Origin: Flammeovirgaceae bacterium
GTDB taxonomy: Bacteria; Bacteroidota; Bacteroidia; Cytophagales; MED-G16
Reading direction: 5' to 3'
Length of the DNA: 9,801 nucleotides
Assembly (NCBI GenBank): GCA_002702205.1
Contig: NZYP01000055.1
Coordinates: forward strand, 1-9,801
Shown in pieces: positions 1 to 7,297 of the stretch; within the stretch, counting starts at the first letter, position 1, and each line of letters starts with the position of its first letter. The notes beneath the pieces are model-generated. The model saw nothing but the letters and a program-made list of their open reading frames with translations, was not told the origin of the DNA and did no database searches. The position numbers were made by a program, and so were the translations under genes.

Positions 1-676
1 CATTCCCATTAGACGATTTTGTACCCGACACAAACACAATCTTATCGAAGTTATTCGAGAAGTCTTGGAGTTGGTTATCTCTGTTACTCACCTGGCGACA
101 GAGCGTATCGTTAACATTCACGTCTATCCCCGTCTTTGTTAGTTTGGTGACAATTTCATAAAACTTTTCTTTACTTTTAGTTGTCTGCGTGTAGGGAGTT
201 AATGACTCTGGTAATTTGTCGAGGTCAAGTTCCTTAATATCTTGGAAGACAATAGCATCTTTCCCAGTCTGTCCCATTAGGCCCTTTACTTCTGGGTGTC
301 CGTGTTTTCCGTAGATATAAATTTTCTCTTTTTTGTCGTGGGACTTCTTTATTCGATTCTGAAGTTTGAGGACCACGGGACATGATGCGTCCATCAACGT
401 GATATTATTTTTTATGGCTAGGTCGTATGTTGAAGGAGGTTCTCCGTGTGCTCGAATTAGAACCTTAACATCTCTCATCTCTCTTAGCTCTTCGTGATCA
501 ATTATTTTGAGTCCCATATCTTCTAGCCTCTTAACTTCCATGTCGTTATGGACAATGTCTCCAAGGCAATAAAGTTCGCCATCTTGCTCTAAGATTTCCT
601 CTGCAATCTCGATGGCATACTCCACACCGAAGCAAAAACCAGACTTAGTATCAATCGTTACATCTAGACCTAACAT
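1..676 (-). CDS. ispH: 4-hydroxy-3-methylbut-2-enyl diphosphate reductase (IspH), C-terminus cut by window edge
   Basis: IspH is the last enzyme of the MEP pathway. It is a cytosolic 4Fe-4S enzyme that reduces HMBPP to IPP and DMAPP, the C5 units for carotenoids and other isoprenoids. I read 225 codons from the ATG at 676-674 with no stop, so the 3' end lies beyond the left edge; family members are usually about 280-320 residues. The three cluster cysteines are present: C15 in GFCFGV, C99 in DASCPVV and C193 in DTLCRQVSNR. Substrate-site motifs also match: LGDIVHN (H43), RAHGEPP (H77), GHPEVKG (H127, E129), QTT (164-166) and SGTKSSNGN (217-225). The HGEPP form is familiar from Bacteroidota. 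The gene starts 16 bases after crtYcd and is probably cotranscribed with it, linking precursor supply to carotenoid synthesis. The identity is secure. Confidence 0.96.
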   Translation of the reverse strand, partial: MLGLDVTIDTKSGFCFGVEYAIEIAEEILEQDGELYCLGDIVHNDMEVKRLEDMGLKIIDHEELREMRDVKVLIRAHGEPPSTYDLAIKNNITLMDASCPVVLKLQNRIKKSHDKKEKIYIYGKHGHPEVKGLMGQTGKDAIVFQDIKELDLDKLPESLTPYTQTTKSKEKFYEIVTKLTKTGIDVNVNDTLCRQVSNRDNQLQDFSNNFDKIVFVSGTKSSNGN

Positions 677-692
677 TCTACAAATTTAAATA

Positions 693-1397
693 TTAAAAAC
701 TTGTTATTGTCTTAGACTTAAATTTTTCATAAAATGTTACATTCATCATAAGAAGAAGAAGGTTATAAAATATGTCTTCAAAAGGAATAGTTATCATTCT
801 TATGGAAAGATTTTCACTGTTATTATACCACACAACTGGGTCTGTAGTATAATCAAAGTCAAAGTTCCCGTCTGTTAGAATGCCATTTATCAAGAAAAAA
901 GGAATCTGAACATATAGAAAACTCACTAAAAAATTTGCGTGATATTTTCTTTCCTTGTAACTACTGTAAAGTAAGAAGATACCACAAAAGATAAAATTCC
1001 AGAATGTATAATCCCTATCACTATTTAGTGACCCGACAATAATTAATAAAATTCCTGAAATAAGAAAAACATATCGTGCTATCGAGTTATACTTTTTAAC
1101 GTTGTGGAAATACTTCACGCTCTCATATATGAATACACAAGAGAAGGGTATAACTATAAAGAATAACCACTCCTCAACTGGCAGATAGAAAATTTTGAGG
1201 TTGCTTGTATGTACTTCACTAAATCCCCACACACCATTTTTTGTAAAAATAATATCCCAAATTATGAAGAAGGCTGCTGTTATGAGAAATGAAGGAAATA
1301 GGTATTTAAAATTTTTAGCGTACTGAAACCTCCTGTCCCATGAAGCGGCTAAGGGAAATGAGATTGTAAATAGCAGAAGGTAGAAGTAAAGGGTCAT
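693..1397 (-). CDS. crtYcd: Lycopene beta-cyclase, CrtYcd type (fused two-repeat membrane protein)
   Basis: This 234-residue membrane protein most likely closes both ends of lycopene to give beta-carotene. It carries two copies of the lycopene cyclase domain of the CrtYc/CrtYd (CarR-like) family. The first has FIIWDIIFTKNGVWGF (44-59) and the signature PVEEWLFF (73-80). The second has DPVVWYN (186-192) and PFEDIFYNLLLL (205-216). Hydrophobic stretches (about 2-18, 33-50, 78-92, 108-122, 134-146, 156-172, 208-221) predict a polytopic inner-membrane protein. Separate CrtYc and CrtYd subunits are roughly half this length, so this is the fused form common in Bacteroidota. Its ATG lies 1 base after the crtB stop (TGAAATG on the minus strand), which implies translational coupling. 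End-group specificity (beta or epsilon, mono- or bicyclic) cannot be read from sequence alone; beta is inferred from the family. Confidence 0.9.
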   Translation of the reverse strand: MTLYFYLLLFTISFPLAASWDRRFQYAKNFKYLFPSFLITAAFFIIWDIIFTKNGVWGFSEVHTSNLKIFYLPVEEWLFFIVIPFSCVFIYESVKYFHNVKKYNSIARYVFLISGILLIIVGSLNSDRDYTFWNFIFCGIFLLYSSYKERKYHANFLVSFLYVQIPFFLINGILTDGNFDFDYTTDPVVWYNNSENLSIRMITIPFEDIFYNLLLLMMNVTFYEKFKSKTITSF

Positions 1398-1398
1398 T

Positions 1399-2226
1399 TC
1401 AGATTAAGGTTAAATAACTTCTAATTAAGATAATAAATTTCTTAAAATTAGATACCCTTATCCTCTCTTCCTTAATCTGAATAGCATCTTTAGCCTGTAT
1501 TTTGTGAAGTAGCTCGATATAATATCTATACGAGAGATAGACACCTGACCTTGCCACAGGTGGTAGCATCTTTATACCGATAAGAGCATTGCTGAAATCT
1601 TTAGCAATATCTTTCTCAATACTTTTTTTATCTGCTTCACTAAAGGTTTTAAATTTTACTTCAGGAAAGTAAACTCTTCCTCTTTCCTCAAAATCACTCC
1701 TTATATCTCTCAGGAAATTAACTTTTTGAAATGCTGAGCCTAAGCTTATTGCGTAACTCTCCAGTTTGTTATATTCTTTGTCATCACAAAAAACTTTTAA
1801 ACACATCAGGCCTACTACTTCTGCGGATCCGTAGATATAGTCTTCGTAACTTTTTTGTGTAAAATCTTTCATTGTTAGATCCATCCTCATACTATCTAAA
1901 AATGCCTGGATATGATTTTTTTTAATTTTGTATTTGTGGACAACAGATTGGAAAGCGTGAAGAACTGGGTTCGTAGAAAATGTTTTTTTTATGGCATCAT
2001 ACGTGTCCTCTTCGAATTGGTCTAGAATAGCTTCCTTGTCTTGATCATGGAACGTGTCAACTATTTCATCTGCAAACCTTACAAATCCATATATTGCGTA
2101 TATAGGCTTATGAATTTCCTTACCTAATGTATTGATACCTAATGAAAATGATGTGCTGTATTTCTTTGTGATTAACTCACTACAGTTAAAACTTACTTCT
2201 TCATAAAGTTTAATAGCGTCTCTCAT
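1399..2226 (-). CDS. crtB: 15-cis-phytoene synthase
   Basis: CrtB condenses two geranylgeranyl diphosphates to phytoene, the first committed step of C40 carotenoid synthesis. The 275-residue protein has the squalene/phytoene synthase fold markers in order: YSTSFSLG (23-30), IYAIYGFVRFADEIVD with the first DxxxD (D53, D57), YIYGSAEVVGLMCLKVF (130-146), and FQKVNFLRDIRSDFEERGRVYFP (166-188) with the second DxxxD (D174, D178). These aspartates bind diphosphate through magnesium in the family. The length is normal and no frame damage is seen. The ATG at 2226 follows the CotH-like stop by 9 bases, and the TGA sits 1 base before crtYcd, so CotH-like, crtB, crtYcd and ispH form one tight directon. 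crtI lies upstream on the same strand but is separated by the inverted bestrophin-like gene and the CotH-like gene. A squalene synthase-like role is less likely given CrtI and CrtYcd nearby. Confidence 0.95.
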   Translation of the reverse strand: MRDAIKLYEEVSFNCSELITKKYSTSFSLGINTLGKEIHKPIYAIYGFVRFADEIVDTFHDQDKEAILDQFEEDTYDAIKKTFSTNPVLHAFQSVVHKYKIKKNHIQAFLDSMRMDLTMKDFTQKSYEDYIYGSAEVVGLMCLKVFCDDKEYNKLESYAISLGSAFQKVNFLRDIRSDFEERGRVYFPEVKFKTFSEADKKSIEKDIAKDFSNALIGIKMLPPVARSGVYLSYRYYIELLHKIQAKDAIQIKEERIRVSNFKKFIILIRSYLTLI

Positions 2227-2235
2227 GCAATGGCA

Positions 2236-3276
2236 TTATCCTCTACACTTATTTAGGATTTTATTTTTGAATTCTGTGTCAGACTTCAAAATATCATAAA
2301 ATGAATTTATGTAATCATCTAACCTCCTGAACTCTTTCTCGTCTAAGAATTCTTTAAAGCCGTTGAGTACGCTAAAAACTGAGTTCTCTTTAGAGATGTA
2401 AAATTCCCTCATATTAGAAAATGTTTGTGGATTTCTTTTACAGAGGCCCCTGTAAACTCTCTCTGTAACACTAGATATTTTTAGCATTGGATTTGGTTTG
2501 GCGTAGAATGCGTTAACCAATCCGCTGTGGTCGAAGTCATAGGGTATAGCAATCATCCTCCTACCATCGTAAAACATTTCGGTATTATGCTGGTATGCCA
2601 TCGACCAATCTGTATTACCTATCATGTAAGAGAATAATGTGAAGTTTATTGCCGAAGAGTCTTTCACTGCTAGCGGACTCATTCTCCTCTTTGGGTATTT
2701 TTTTATTTCATGTCTATCAGCTACTTTATTATCATCCTCTACCAGAAAAGCAAACATCGTGTGCTCAATTTCTTTCCCGTTTTTTAGTTCAATTATCTTA
2801 AGAGAAACCGGTTGGGTTTTTAGGTGTACGTCTGAGAGTTCCTCAAAAAATTTATAAGCCATCCACTCCTTGTAAATTAGTTCGTCTTTATCTTTCTCAT
2901 TTTGACATGGGACTACGAGTTTTAATTTTCTATTTCCATCAAATATTGTGTTTTGAGCTTGTTTTTTTCTTATCTCTAGTCTCATGGGTTTGAAGTAACA
3001 TATCTTCTTCCTGAAGTTGCCTCTAACACGGACACGCGCGGTTATTGTATCCTCCCCAACGCCATCTCCTGAGAAAATCATTTTTGATTTTATGAATGTA
3101 GAATCGTTTGTGTTTTTATACAGTTCTTTGAAGTCAAATGACAACTGAAGCTTTAAGTTTAGGTCACCACCAAAAAGTTTATTTGACTGAGAATATGAGA
3201 TATTAGTGTTAAGGATTAAATATATAACACTCAAAAATAGAATTTTAATCCTTTCTTTATTAAATTTCTTTCTCAT
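2236..3276 (-). CDS. Secreted CotH-kinase-like protein of unknown role
   Basis: A 346-residue protein with a signal peptide: basic N-terminus (MRKKFNKERIK), hydrophobic core (about 12-24) and a likely cut after SYSQ at residue 30. The mature part resembles the CotH kinase-like fold. It has RVRVRGNFR (81-89), PMRLEI (97-102), KLKLVVPC (117-124), LVEDD (178-182), GNTDWS (220-225), HNTEMFYD (230-237) and IPYDFDHSG (244-252). CotH proteins share an R-x-R-G-N strand and closing D/W-D-x-D motifs that bind nucleotide and metal, so D223, D247 and D249 are plausible active-site residues (inference). I chose the ATG at 3276 because it sits directly before the signal peptide; the open frame runs further upstream, but that part reads as antisense of the bestrophin-like gene. 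The start shares CATG with that divergent gene, and the stop lies 9 bases before crtB. It is not a known carotenoid enzyme, so its link to the pathway is positional only. Confidence 0.68.
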   Translation of the reverse strand: MRKKFNKERIKILFLSVIYLILNTNISYSQSNKLFGGDLNLKLQLSFDFKELYKNTNDSTFIKSKMIFSGDGVGEDTITARVRVRGNFRKKICYFKPMRLEIRKKQAQNTIFDGNRKLKLVVPCQNEKDKDELIYKEWMAYKFFEELSDVHLKTQPVSLKIIELKNGKEIEHTMFAFLVEDDNKVADRHEIKKYPKRRMSPLAVKDSSAINFTLFSYMIGNTDWSMAYQHNTEMFYDGRRMIAIPYDFDHSGLVNAFYAKPNPMLKISSVTERVYRGLCKRNPQTFSNMREFYISKENSVFSVLNGFKEFLDEKEFRRLDDYINSFYDILKSDTEFKNKILNKCRG

Positions 3277-4063
3277 GAACATTAAAAAATACACGGGTGC
3301 ACTTAATATTAGGACAGTAATTTCATTAATTATTTCCGTGATTGCAACATGGTTAGCCTTTAAATACCAACTTTCATTTGACCTAGACTTAACTCTAATT
3401 TCTATAGCTGTTGTCTTTCCTCTCGTATTTACTTTGGGTAGTGCTTTCCAGAGAAGAGAGAAGGCCCTCGAACATCTAGGAAGGGCAAAAGGAGCTCTGG
3501 CTTCAATTAAATATATTTTCACCGTTTCAAAAGTGTCTGAGGCAGATAAGATAAGTATAGGTAAGCAGGTAATTGAAGTAAAATCTGAACTAATTAAGTT
3601 TTTATATTCAGAATCAAATGATAAGGAAGCATTAAATAATTCAATACAGAAAATAAAATTATTTATAGATAAGAACAGAGAATTCCTTGGTAGAAGTATT
3701 TCTGTTAGAGTTTACAGACTTATGAGAGATGTTATCATGGGAGTTGAAAATTCTATATCTATTAAGGTTCACAGAACTCCCCAAACAATAAGAGCATATT
3801 GTGAATTGTTTATATACATATTTCCCTTCTATTATGCTCCAACTCTAATCTATAATATTGGTTATTCTGGGCAATTAAATGAAATTGGTTCAACTTTTGG
3901 AGGAACAGAATATTTCGACACAACATTTATTGTTTATGCTTTAAATATTATCATATCATTCATATTGATATCACTCTTTAATGTTCAGGAACAGATAGAA
4001 AATCCATTTGATGGTGATGGAATCGATGACATTCAACTTGATAATTACGAGTTAGAATATTAG
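3275..4063 (+). CDS. Bestrophin-like membrane protein (putative ion channel)
   Basis: A 262-residue protein with four predicted membrane segments: two near the N-terminus (about 13-29 and 38-56) and two near the C-terminus (about 176-196 and 216-236), separated by a helical, charged cytosolic region. This is the bestrophin layout. A basic cluster follows segment 2 (FQRREKALEHL, 58-68). After segment 4 comes NVQEQIENPFDGDGIDDIQL (236-255), which resembles the EQ-INPFGEDDDDFE segment of animal bestrophins, where acidic residues form the calcium clasp. HRTPQTIRAY (166-175) lies before segment 3. Similarity is remote, and a DUF4239 (bestrophin-like) member is an alternative; ion selectivity cannot be called. 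It is the only plus-strand gene in the carotenoid cluster. Its stop (TAG, 4061-4063) directly abuts the crtI stop at 4064. The ATG at 3275 overlaps the divergent CotH-like ATG; a GTG at 3206 is an unlikely start because it lies over the other gene's signal peptide. Confidence 0.62.
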   Translation: MNIKKYTGALNIRTVISLIISVIATWLAFKYQLSFDLDLTLISIAVVFPLVFTLGSAFQRREKALEHLGRAKGALASIKYIFTVSKVSEADKISIGKQVIEVKSELIKFLYSESNDKEALNNSIQKIKLFIDKNREFLGRSISVRVYRLMRDVIMGVENSISIKVHRTPQTIRAYCELFIYIFPFYYAPTLIYNIGYSGQLNEIGSTFGGTEYFDTTFIVYALNIIISFILISLFNVQEQIENPFDGDGIDDIQLDNYELEY

Positions 4064-5539
4064 TTATATATTTTTTAATATCTCATTTGCCACCACATTT
4101 CCAGATATTATGGATGGAGGCACCCCAGGTCCAGGTACTGTAAGTTGTCCGCTGAAATATAAGTTAGATAGTTTTTTATTTTTAAGAGATGGCTTAAATA
4201 TTGCTGTCTGAAATAGGGTGTTAGCCAGTCCGTAAGCATTCCCTTTAAATGAATTATAATCTTTCTTAAATTCATTTATAGCATAACTCTTTTTATATAC
4301 AATATGATCCCTAATATTTTGTTTGGTAATCTTCTCAAGTCTTGATAGAATGAGTTCAAAATACCTATCCCTAATTATTTTATTATCCTCAAGATCAGGG
4401 GCCACTGGCATCAATAAAAACATATTTTCACAACCCTTAGGTGCTACTGTTTTATCGGATTTTGATGTAAATGAAGCATAGAAAAGTGGTTCGGAGGGCC
4501 ACCTTGGAGTAGAATATATTTCCTCTGCATGATTTTCAAAATCTTTATCGAAGAAAAGACAATGATGTTTTACGTTTTTAAGCTTTTTGTCCAAACCAAT
4601 ATAAAAGATGAGAGATGATGGCGCTAGGACTCTCTTATTCCAGTAAGATTTTGAATAATTCCTAAACTTTTCTTTTAGTACATTTTGATCGAAGTGATGG
4701 TAGTCAGCAGAGCAAACAACGTAGTCTGCATCGAATGTCTTCTTTTCAGTTATGACATTTGAGATTGTCTTGTTAGAATAGTCAAATGATTTGACTTCTT
4801 CACTTAAATAAAACTTCACCCCTTTTTCTTTTGCTAGAGAAACCATGGCCTCAACTATTTTATGCATCCCACCCTCTGGGTACCATGTACCTAATTTTAT
4901 GTCTGCATAATTCATAAGACTGTAGAGTGATGGGGTGTTTTTAGGTGTGGCACCTAAAAATAAAATAGGAAATTCTAAGAGCTTAATTATTTTTTCATTT
5001 TTGAAAAATTTTCTGATGTGTTTGTGCATGGAGTTGAAAATATCAAGCTTTAATGCCCCAGTTATAGTTTCTCTGTTTATAAATTCTTTTACTGAGAGGC
5101 TAGGTTTGTAGACTAAACTTTTCACACCTACATTATATTTTGTCTCAGCCTGAGTTATAAACTGATCGAGTTTTTCTCCTGCGCCCTCTTCAAGTTCTTC
5201 GAATAATTCTTTAAGTTCATCGTAATCAGCTGGGATATCTAACTTCTCGTTTTCAGGAAAATAAACTCTGTACGATGGATTTAATCTTTTTAAATTCACA
5301 TAATCTCCAATTTCTTTCCCAAAGTCAGAGAAAAACTTTTCAAATACATCAGGCATCCAGTACCAAGAGGGGCCCATATCGAAGGTATATCCCTTAGCAG
5401 AGAATTTTCTAGCTCTGCCACCTACCTTAGAATTTTTTTCTAGTATATATACATTATGCCCTTCACTAGCAAGATAAGTGGCTGCTGATATGCCTGCAAA
5501 TCCACTTCCTATTACACATATATTTTTTTTATTATTCAT
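4064..5539 (-). CDS. crtI: Phytoene desaturase (CrtI family)
   Basis: CrtI is an FAD-dependent, membrane-associated oxidoreductase that introduces double bonds into phytoene, typically giving lycopene. The 491-residue length is normal. The N-terminus has the dinucleotide fold ICVIGSGFAGISAA (G11, G13, G16) with E34 closing the beta-alpha-beta unit, followed by KVGGRARKF (38-46) and FDMGPSWYWMP (53-63). The C-terminus has the family signature LYFSGQLTVPGPGVPPSIISG (460-480), which closes the FAD site. The ATG at 5539 is 1 base after the stop of the GNAT gene, so translation is probably coupled to it, and no separate promoter is visible. The stop (TAA) abuts the stop of the convergent bestrophin-like gene with no spacer. 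With crtB and crtYcd about 2 kb further along the same strand, a lycopene to beta-carotene route is expected. The number of desaturation steps and any ketolase-like activity of the family cannot be settled here. Confidence 0.94.
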   Translation of the reverse strand: MNNKKNICVIGSGFAGISAATYLASEGHNVYILEKNSKVGGRARKFSAKGYTFDMGPSWYWMPDVFEKFFSDFGKEIGDYVNLKRLNPSYRVYFPENEKLDIPADYDELKELFEELEEGAGEKLDQFITQAETKYNVGVKSLVYKPSLSVKEFINRETITGALKLDIFNSMHKHIRKFFKNEKIIKLLEFPILFLGATPKNTPSLYSLMNYADIKLGTWYPEGGMHKIVEAMVSLAKEKGVKFYLSEEVKSFDYSNKTISNVITEKKTFDADYVVCSADYHHFDQNVLKEKFRNYSKSYWNKRVLAPSSLIFYIGLDKKLKNVKHHCLFFDKDFENHAEEIYSTPRWPSEPLFYASFTSKSDKTVAPKGCENMFLLMPVAPDLEDNKIIRDRYFELILSRLEKITKQNIRDHIVYKKSYAINEFKKDYNSFKGNAYGLANTLFQTAIFKPSLKNKKLSNLYFSGQLTVPGPGVPPSIISGNVVANEILKNI

Positions 5540-5540
5540 G

Positions 5541-5984
5541 CTAAAACTCTAGGTAACAATTTACCCACTCGCTATCAAACTCCATTTCGTATTTCTTGTA
5601 GAAATTCATACCAACCTGATTCCAGTCAAGGACTTGAAGAGACAAACCTATGCAATTTTGAATTTTTGCATGATCCAAAACAAAGTCAAAAATTTTTTTC
5701 CCAATCCCTTTTCTTCTTAAGGCCTCCTTAACTATTATATCTTCGAGATATAATACCTTTCCTCTCCAAGTAGAGTACCTGTAATATGTTAGAGCCATTC
5801 CCACTATTTTATTTTCATTTTCTGCAACGAATAATTCATACACAGGGTTTGGACCAAAACCGTCTAGTTCAAGTCTCTCAACGGAGTTCGTCACTTTGTC
5901 AAGCGCTTTTTCATATTCAGCAAGTTCTTTAATTAAATTAAATACTTCTGGAACATCAGATTTTTTACCAGGTCTAATTATCAT
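5541..5984 (-). CDS. GNAT acetyltransferase, SSAT/thialysine acetyltransferase-like
   Basis: A 147-residue single-domain GNAT protein predicted to transfer an acetyl group from acetyl-CoA to a primary amine. It resembles the spermidine/spermine N1-acetyltransferase and thialysine N-acetyltransferase branch. Markers are IRPGKKSDVPEVFNLIKEL (3-21), AEYEKA (22-27), DGFGPNPVYELFVAE (41-55), YYRYSTWRGKVLYLEDIIV (67-85), the acetyl-CoA loop RRKGIG (90-95), LQVLDWNQVGMNFYKKY (116-132) and DSEW (137-140). The YSTW-x-G and LEDI segments are the ones I associate with this branch. The start codon overlaps the serS stop by 4 bases (ATGA), and the stop is 1 base from the crtI start, so it is the middle gene of a tightly coupled serS-GNAT-crtI run. 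Nothing connects it to carotenoids beyond position. The natural substrate (polyamine, thialysine or another amine) is undetermined. Confidence 0.85.
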   Translation of the reverse strand: MIIRPGKKSDVPEVFNLIKELAEYEKALDKVTNSVERLELDGFGPNPVYELFVAENENKIVGMALTYYRYSTWRGKVLYLEDIIVKEALRRKGIGKKIFDFVLDHAKIQNCIGLSLQVLDWNQVGMNFYKKYEMEFDSEWVNCYLEF

Positions 5985-7252
5985 TTAGAAATCATTTTAA
6001 AGCCAGTATATTTATGTAAGACCTCTGGAACAGCTATTGAATTTTCTTCCTGATTATTTTCAAGTATTGATGCTAATATCCTTGGTAGAGCAAGAGCAGA
6101 TCCGTTGAGTGTGTGTGCAAGTTCTTTTGATTTTCCATCTTTAACTTTAAGATTCATTCTATTAGACTGGTATGTTAAGAAGTTACTAACTGAACTACAT
6201 TCCAGCCACCTGTCTTGACCTGGAGCATATACCTCAAAATCATATGTTATGCTAGATGTAAAACCTAAATCCCCAGCGCACAAAAGAATTTTTCTGAATG
6301 GAATTTCAAGGCTTTCTATCAACCTCTGGACATGATCACACATACTATTAAGAGCATCTTCGGAACCATTTTTGTCATGTATCTGAACAATTTCTACTTT
6401 ATCAAATTGATGAAGTCGGTTTAAACCTCTTACGTGAGAACCCCAAGAGCCTGCCTCTCTTCTGAAGCAGGGTGTGTAGGCAGCGTTCTTAATAGGCAAT
6501 AAATTTGAATCCATTATTTTCTTATTATAAATATTAGTCACCGGAACTTCTGCGGTAGGAATTAAATATAAATTTTCATTTTCAAGTTTATACATTTGAC
6601 CCTCTTTGTCGGGTAACTGACCAGTGTTTAGAGCAGAGTTCTCATTTATTAAAATAGGAGGTTGAACCTCTGTATATCCTTCCTCTCGAGCAAAGTCTAG
6701 AAAATAGTTTATCAGAGCTCTTTGGAGTATAGCCCCATCTCCAGTGTAGAGAGGAAAACCTGCTCCAGTTATGGAATTGCCTATTTCAAAATCAATAATA
6801 TTGAATTCCTTTATAAGGTCCCAGTGAGGTTTTAGGTCTTTATCAACTTCAGAAACTTTCGATGAGTATATAACCTTATTTTCTTCATCACTTTTACCTT
6901 CTGGCACCCTGCTATCTGGAGTATTAGGTATCCCAAATAGAATCTCATTAATTTCATTTTCGGTCTTTTTAAGACCTTCTGCAATTTTCTTACTTTTCTC
7001 TTTTAACTCCTGAGATTTACTTTTTAAAGACTCGATTTCATCGGTTTCACCACTCTTAAAGGCTATACCGATTTTTTTAGAGAGGTTATTTGATTCATTA
7101 AATATCTTATCGATCTCTGTTTTCTGGGATTTTCTTAGGTTATCGGAATCTATCAAATCATTTAATTTCTTCTCTATTCCAGAAAGCCCCCTTTTTCTGA
7201 GTGCTTTCACTACGTTATCGAAGTCATTTCTGATCCTGGTTATTTCAAGCAT
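5981..7252 (-). CDS. serS: Serine-tRNA ligase (seryl-tRNA synthetase)
   Basis: SerS charges tRNA-Ser, and tRNA-Sec where present, with serine in the cytosol. The 423-residue protein has normal bacterial length and domain order. The N-terminal region (about 1-110) is a lysine/glutamate-rich antiparallel coiled coil, the arm that grips the long variable arm of tRNA-Ser. The class II catalytic core follows: motif 1 region around FPLYTGDGAILQRALINYF (166-184), TAEVP (233-237, serine binding), motif 2 FRREAGSWG (263-271) with RGLNRLHQFDKVE (275-287), CSSVSNFLTYQSNRMNLK (352-369), and motif 3 NGSALALPRILASILENNQ (383-401). The ATG at 7252 starts the typical MLEITRIRND sequence. It is the first gene of the minus-strand directon; its stop overlaps the GNAT start (ATGA). 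A divergent rho gene lies 172 bases upstream with back-to-back promoter candidates between them. Confidence 0.97.
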   Translation of the reverse strand: MLEITRIRNDFDNVVKALRKRGLSGIEKKLNDLIDSDNLRKSQKTEIDKIFNESNNLSKKIGIAFKSGETDEIESLKSKSQELKEKSKKIAEGLKKTENEINEILFGIPNTPDSRVPEGKSDEENKVIYSSKVSEVDKDLKPHWDLIKEFNIIDFEIGNSITGAGFPLYTGDGAILQRALINYFLDFAREEGYTEVQPPILINENSALNTGQLPDKEGQMYKLENENLYLIPTAEVPVTNIYNKKIMDSNLLPIKNAAYTPCFRREAGSWGSHVRGLNRLHQFDKVEIVQIHDKNGSEDALNSMCDHVQRLIESLEIPFRKILLCAGDLGFTSSITYDFEVYAPGQDRWLECSSVSNFLTYQSNRMNLKVKDGKSKELAHTLNGSALALPRILASILENNQEENSIAVPEVLHKYTGFKMISK

Positions 7253-7297
7253 GCCTAGGTTTTTTATTAATTTTGAATGAATTTTTGGTCTAAAACT

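Noticed and set aside
2639..2857. 72-codon plus-strand open frame
   Set aside because: It lies wholly antisense within the CotH-like gene, shows no recognisable motif, and is best explained as a shadow frame.
3178..3185. TTTATTTG as a -7 element for the bestrophin-like gene
   Set aside because: It matches TAnnTTTG at 7 of 8 positions, but no TTTG or TTG lies at the required distance upstream, and it is about 90 bases from the start codon inside another gene.
3206..3274. N-terminal extension of the bestrophin-like gene to a GTG at 3206
   Set aside because: These 23 codons are antisense to the CotH-like signal peptide region. An ATG at 3275 gives a sensible start before the first membrane segment.
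3277..3522. N-terminal extension of the CotH-like frame by 82 residues to an upstream ATG
   Set aside because: The extension is antisense to the membrane-segment coding region of the bestrophin-like gene and would bury the obvious signal peptide that begins at the ATG at 3276.
4056..4082. Inverted repeat between the convergent crtI and bestrophin-like stops as a bidirectional terminator
   Set aside because: The arms are only 6 A/T pairs (ATATTA and TAATAT) around a 13-base loop. This is too weak to call in such A+T-rich DNA.
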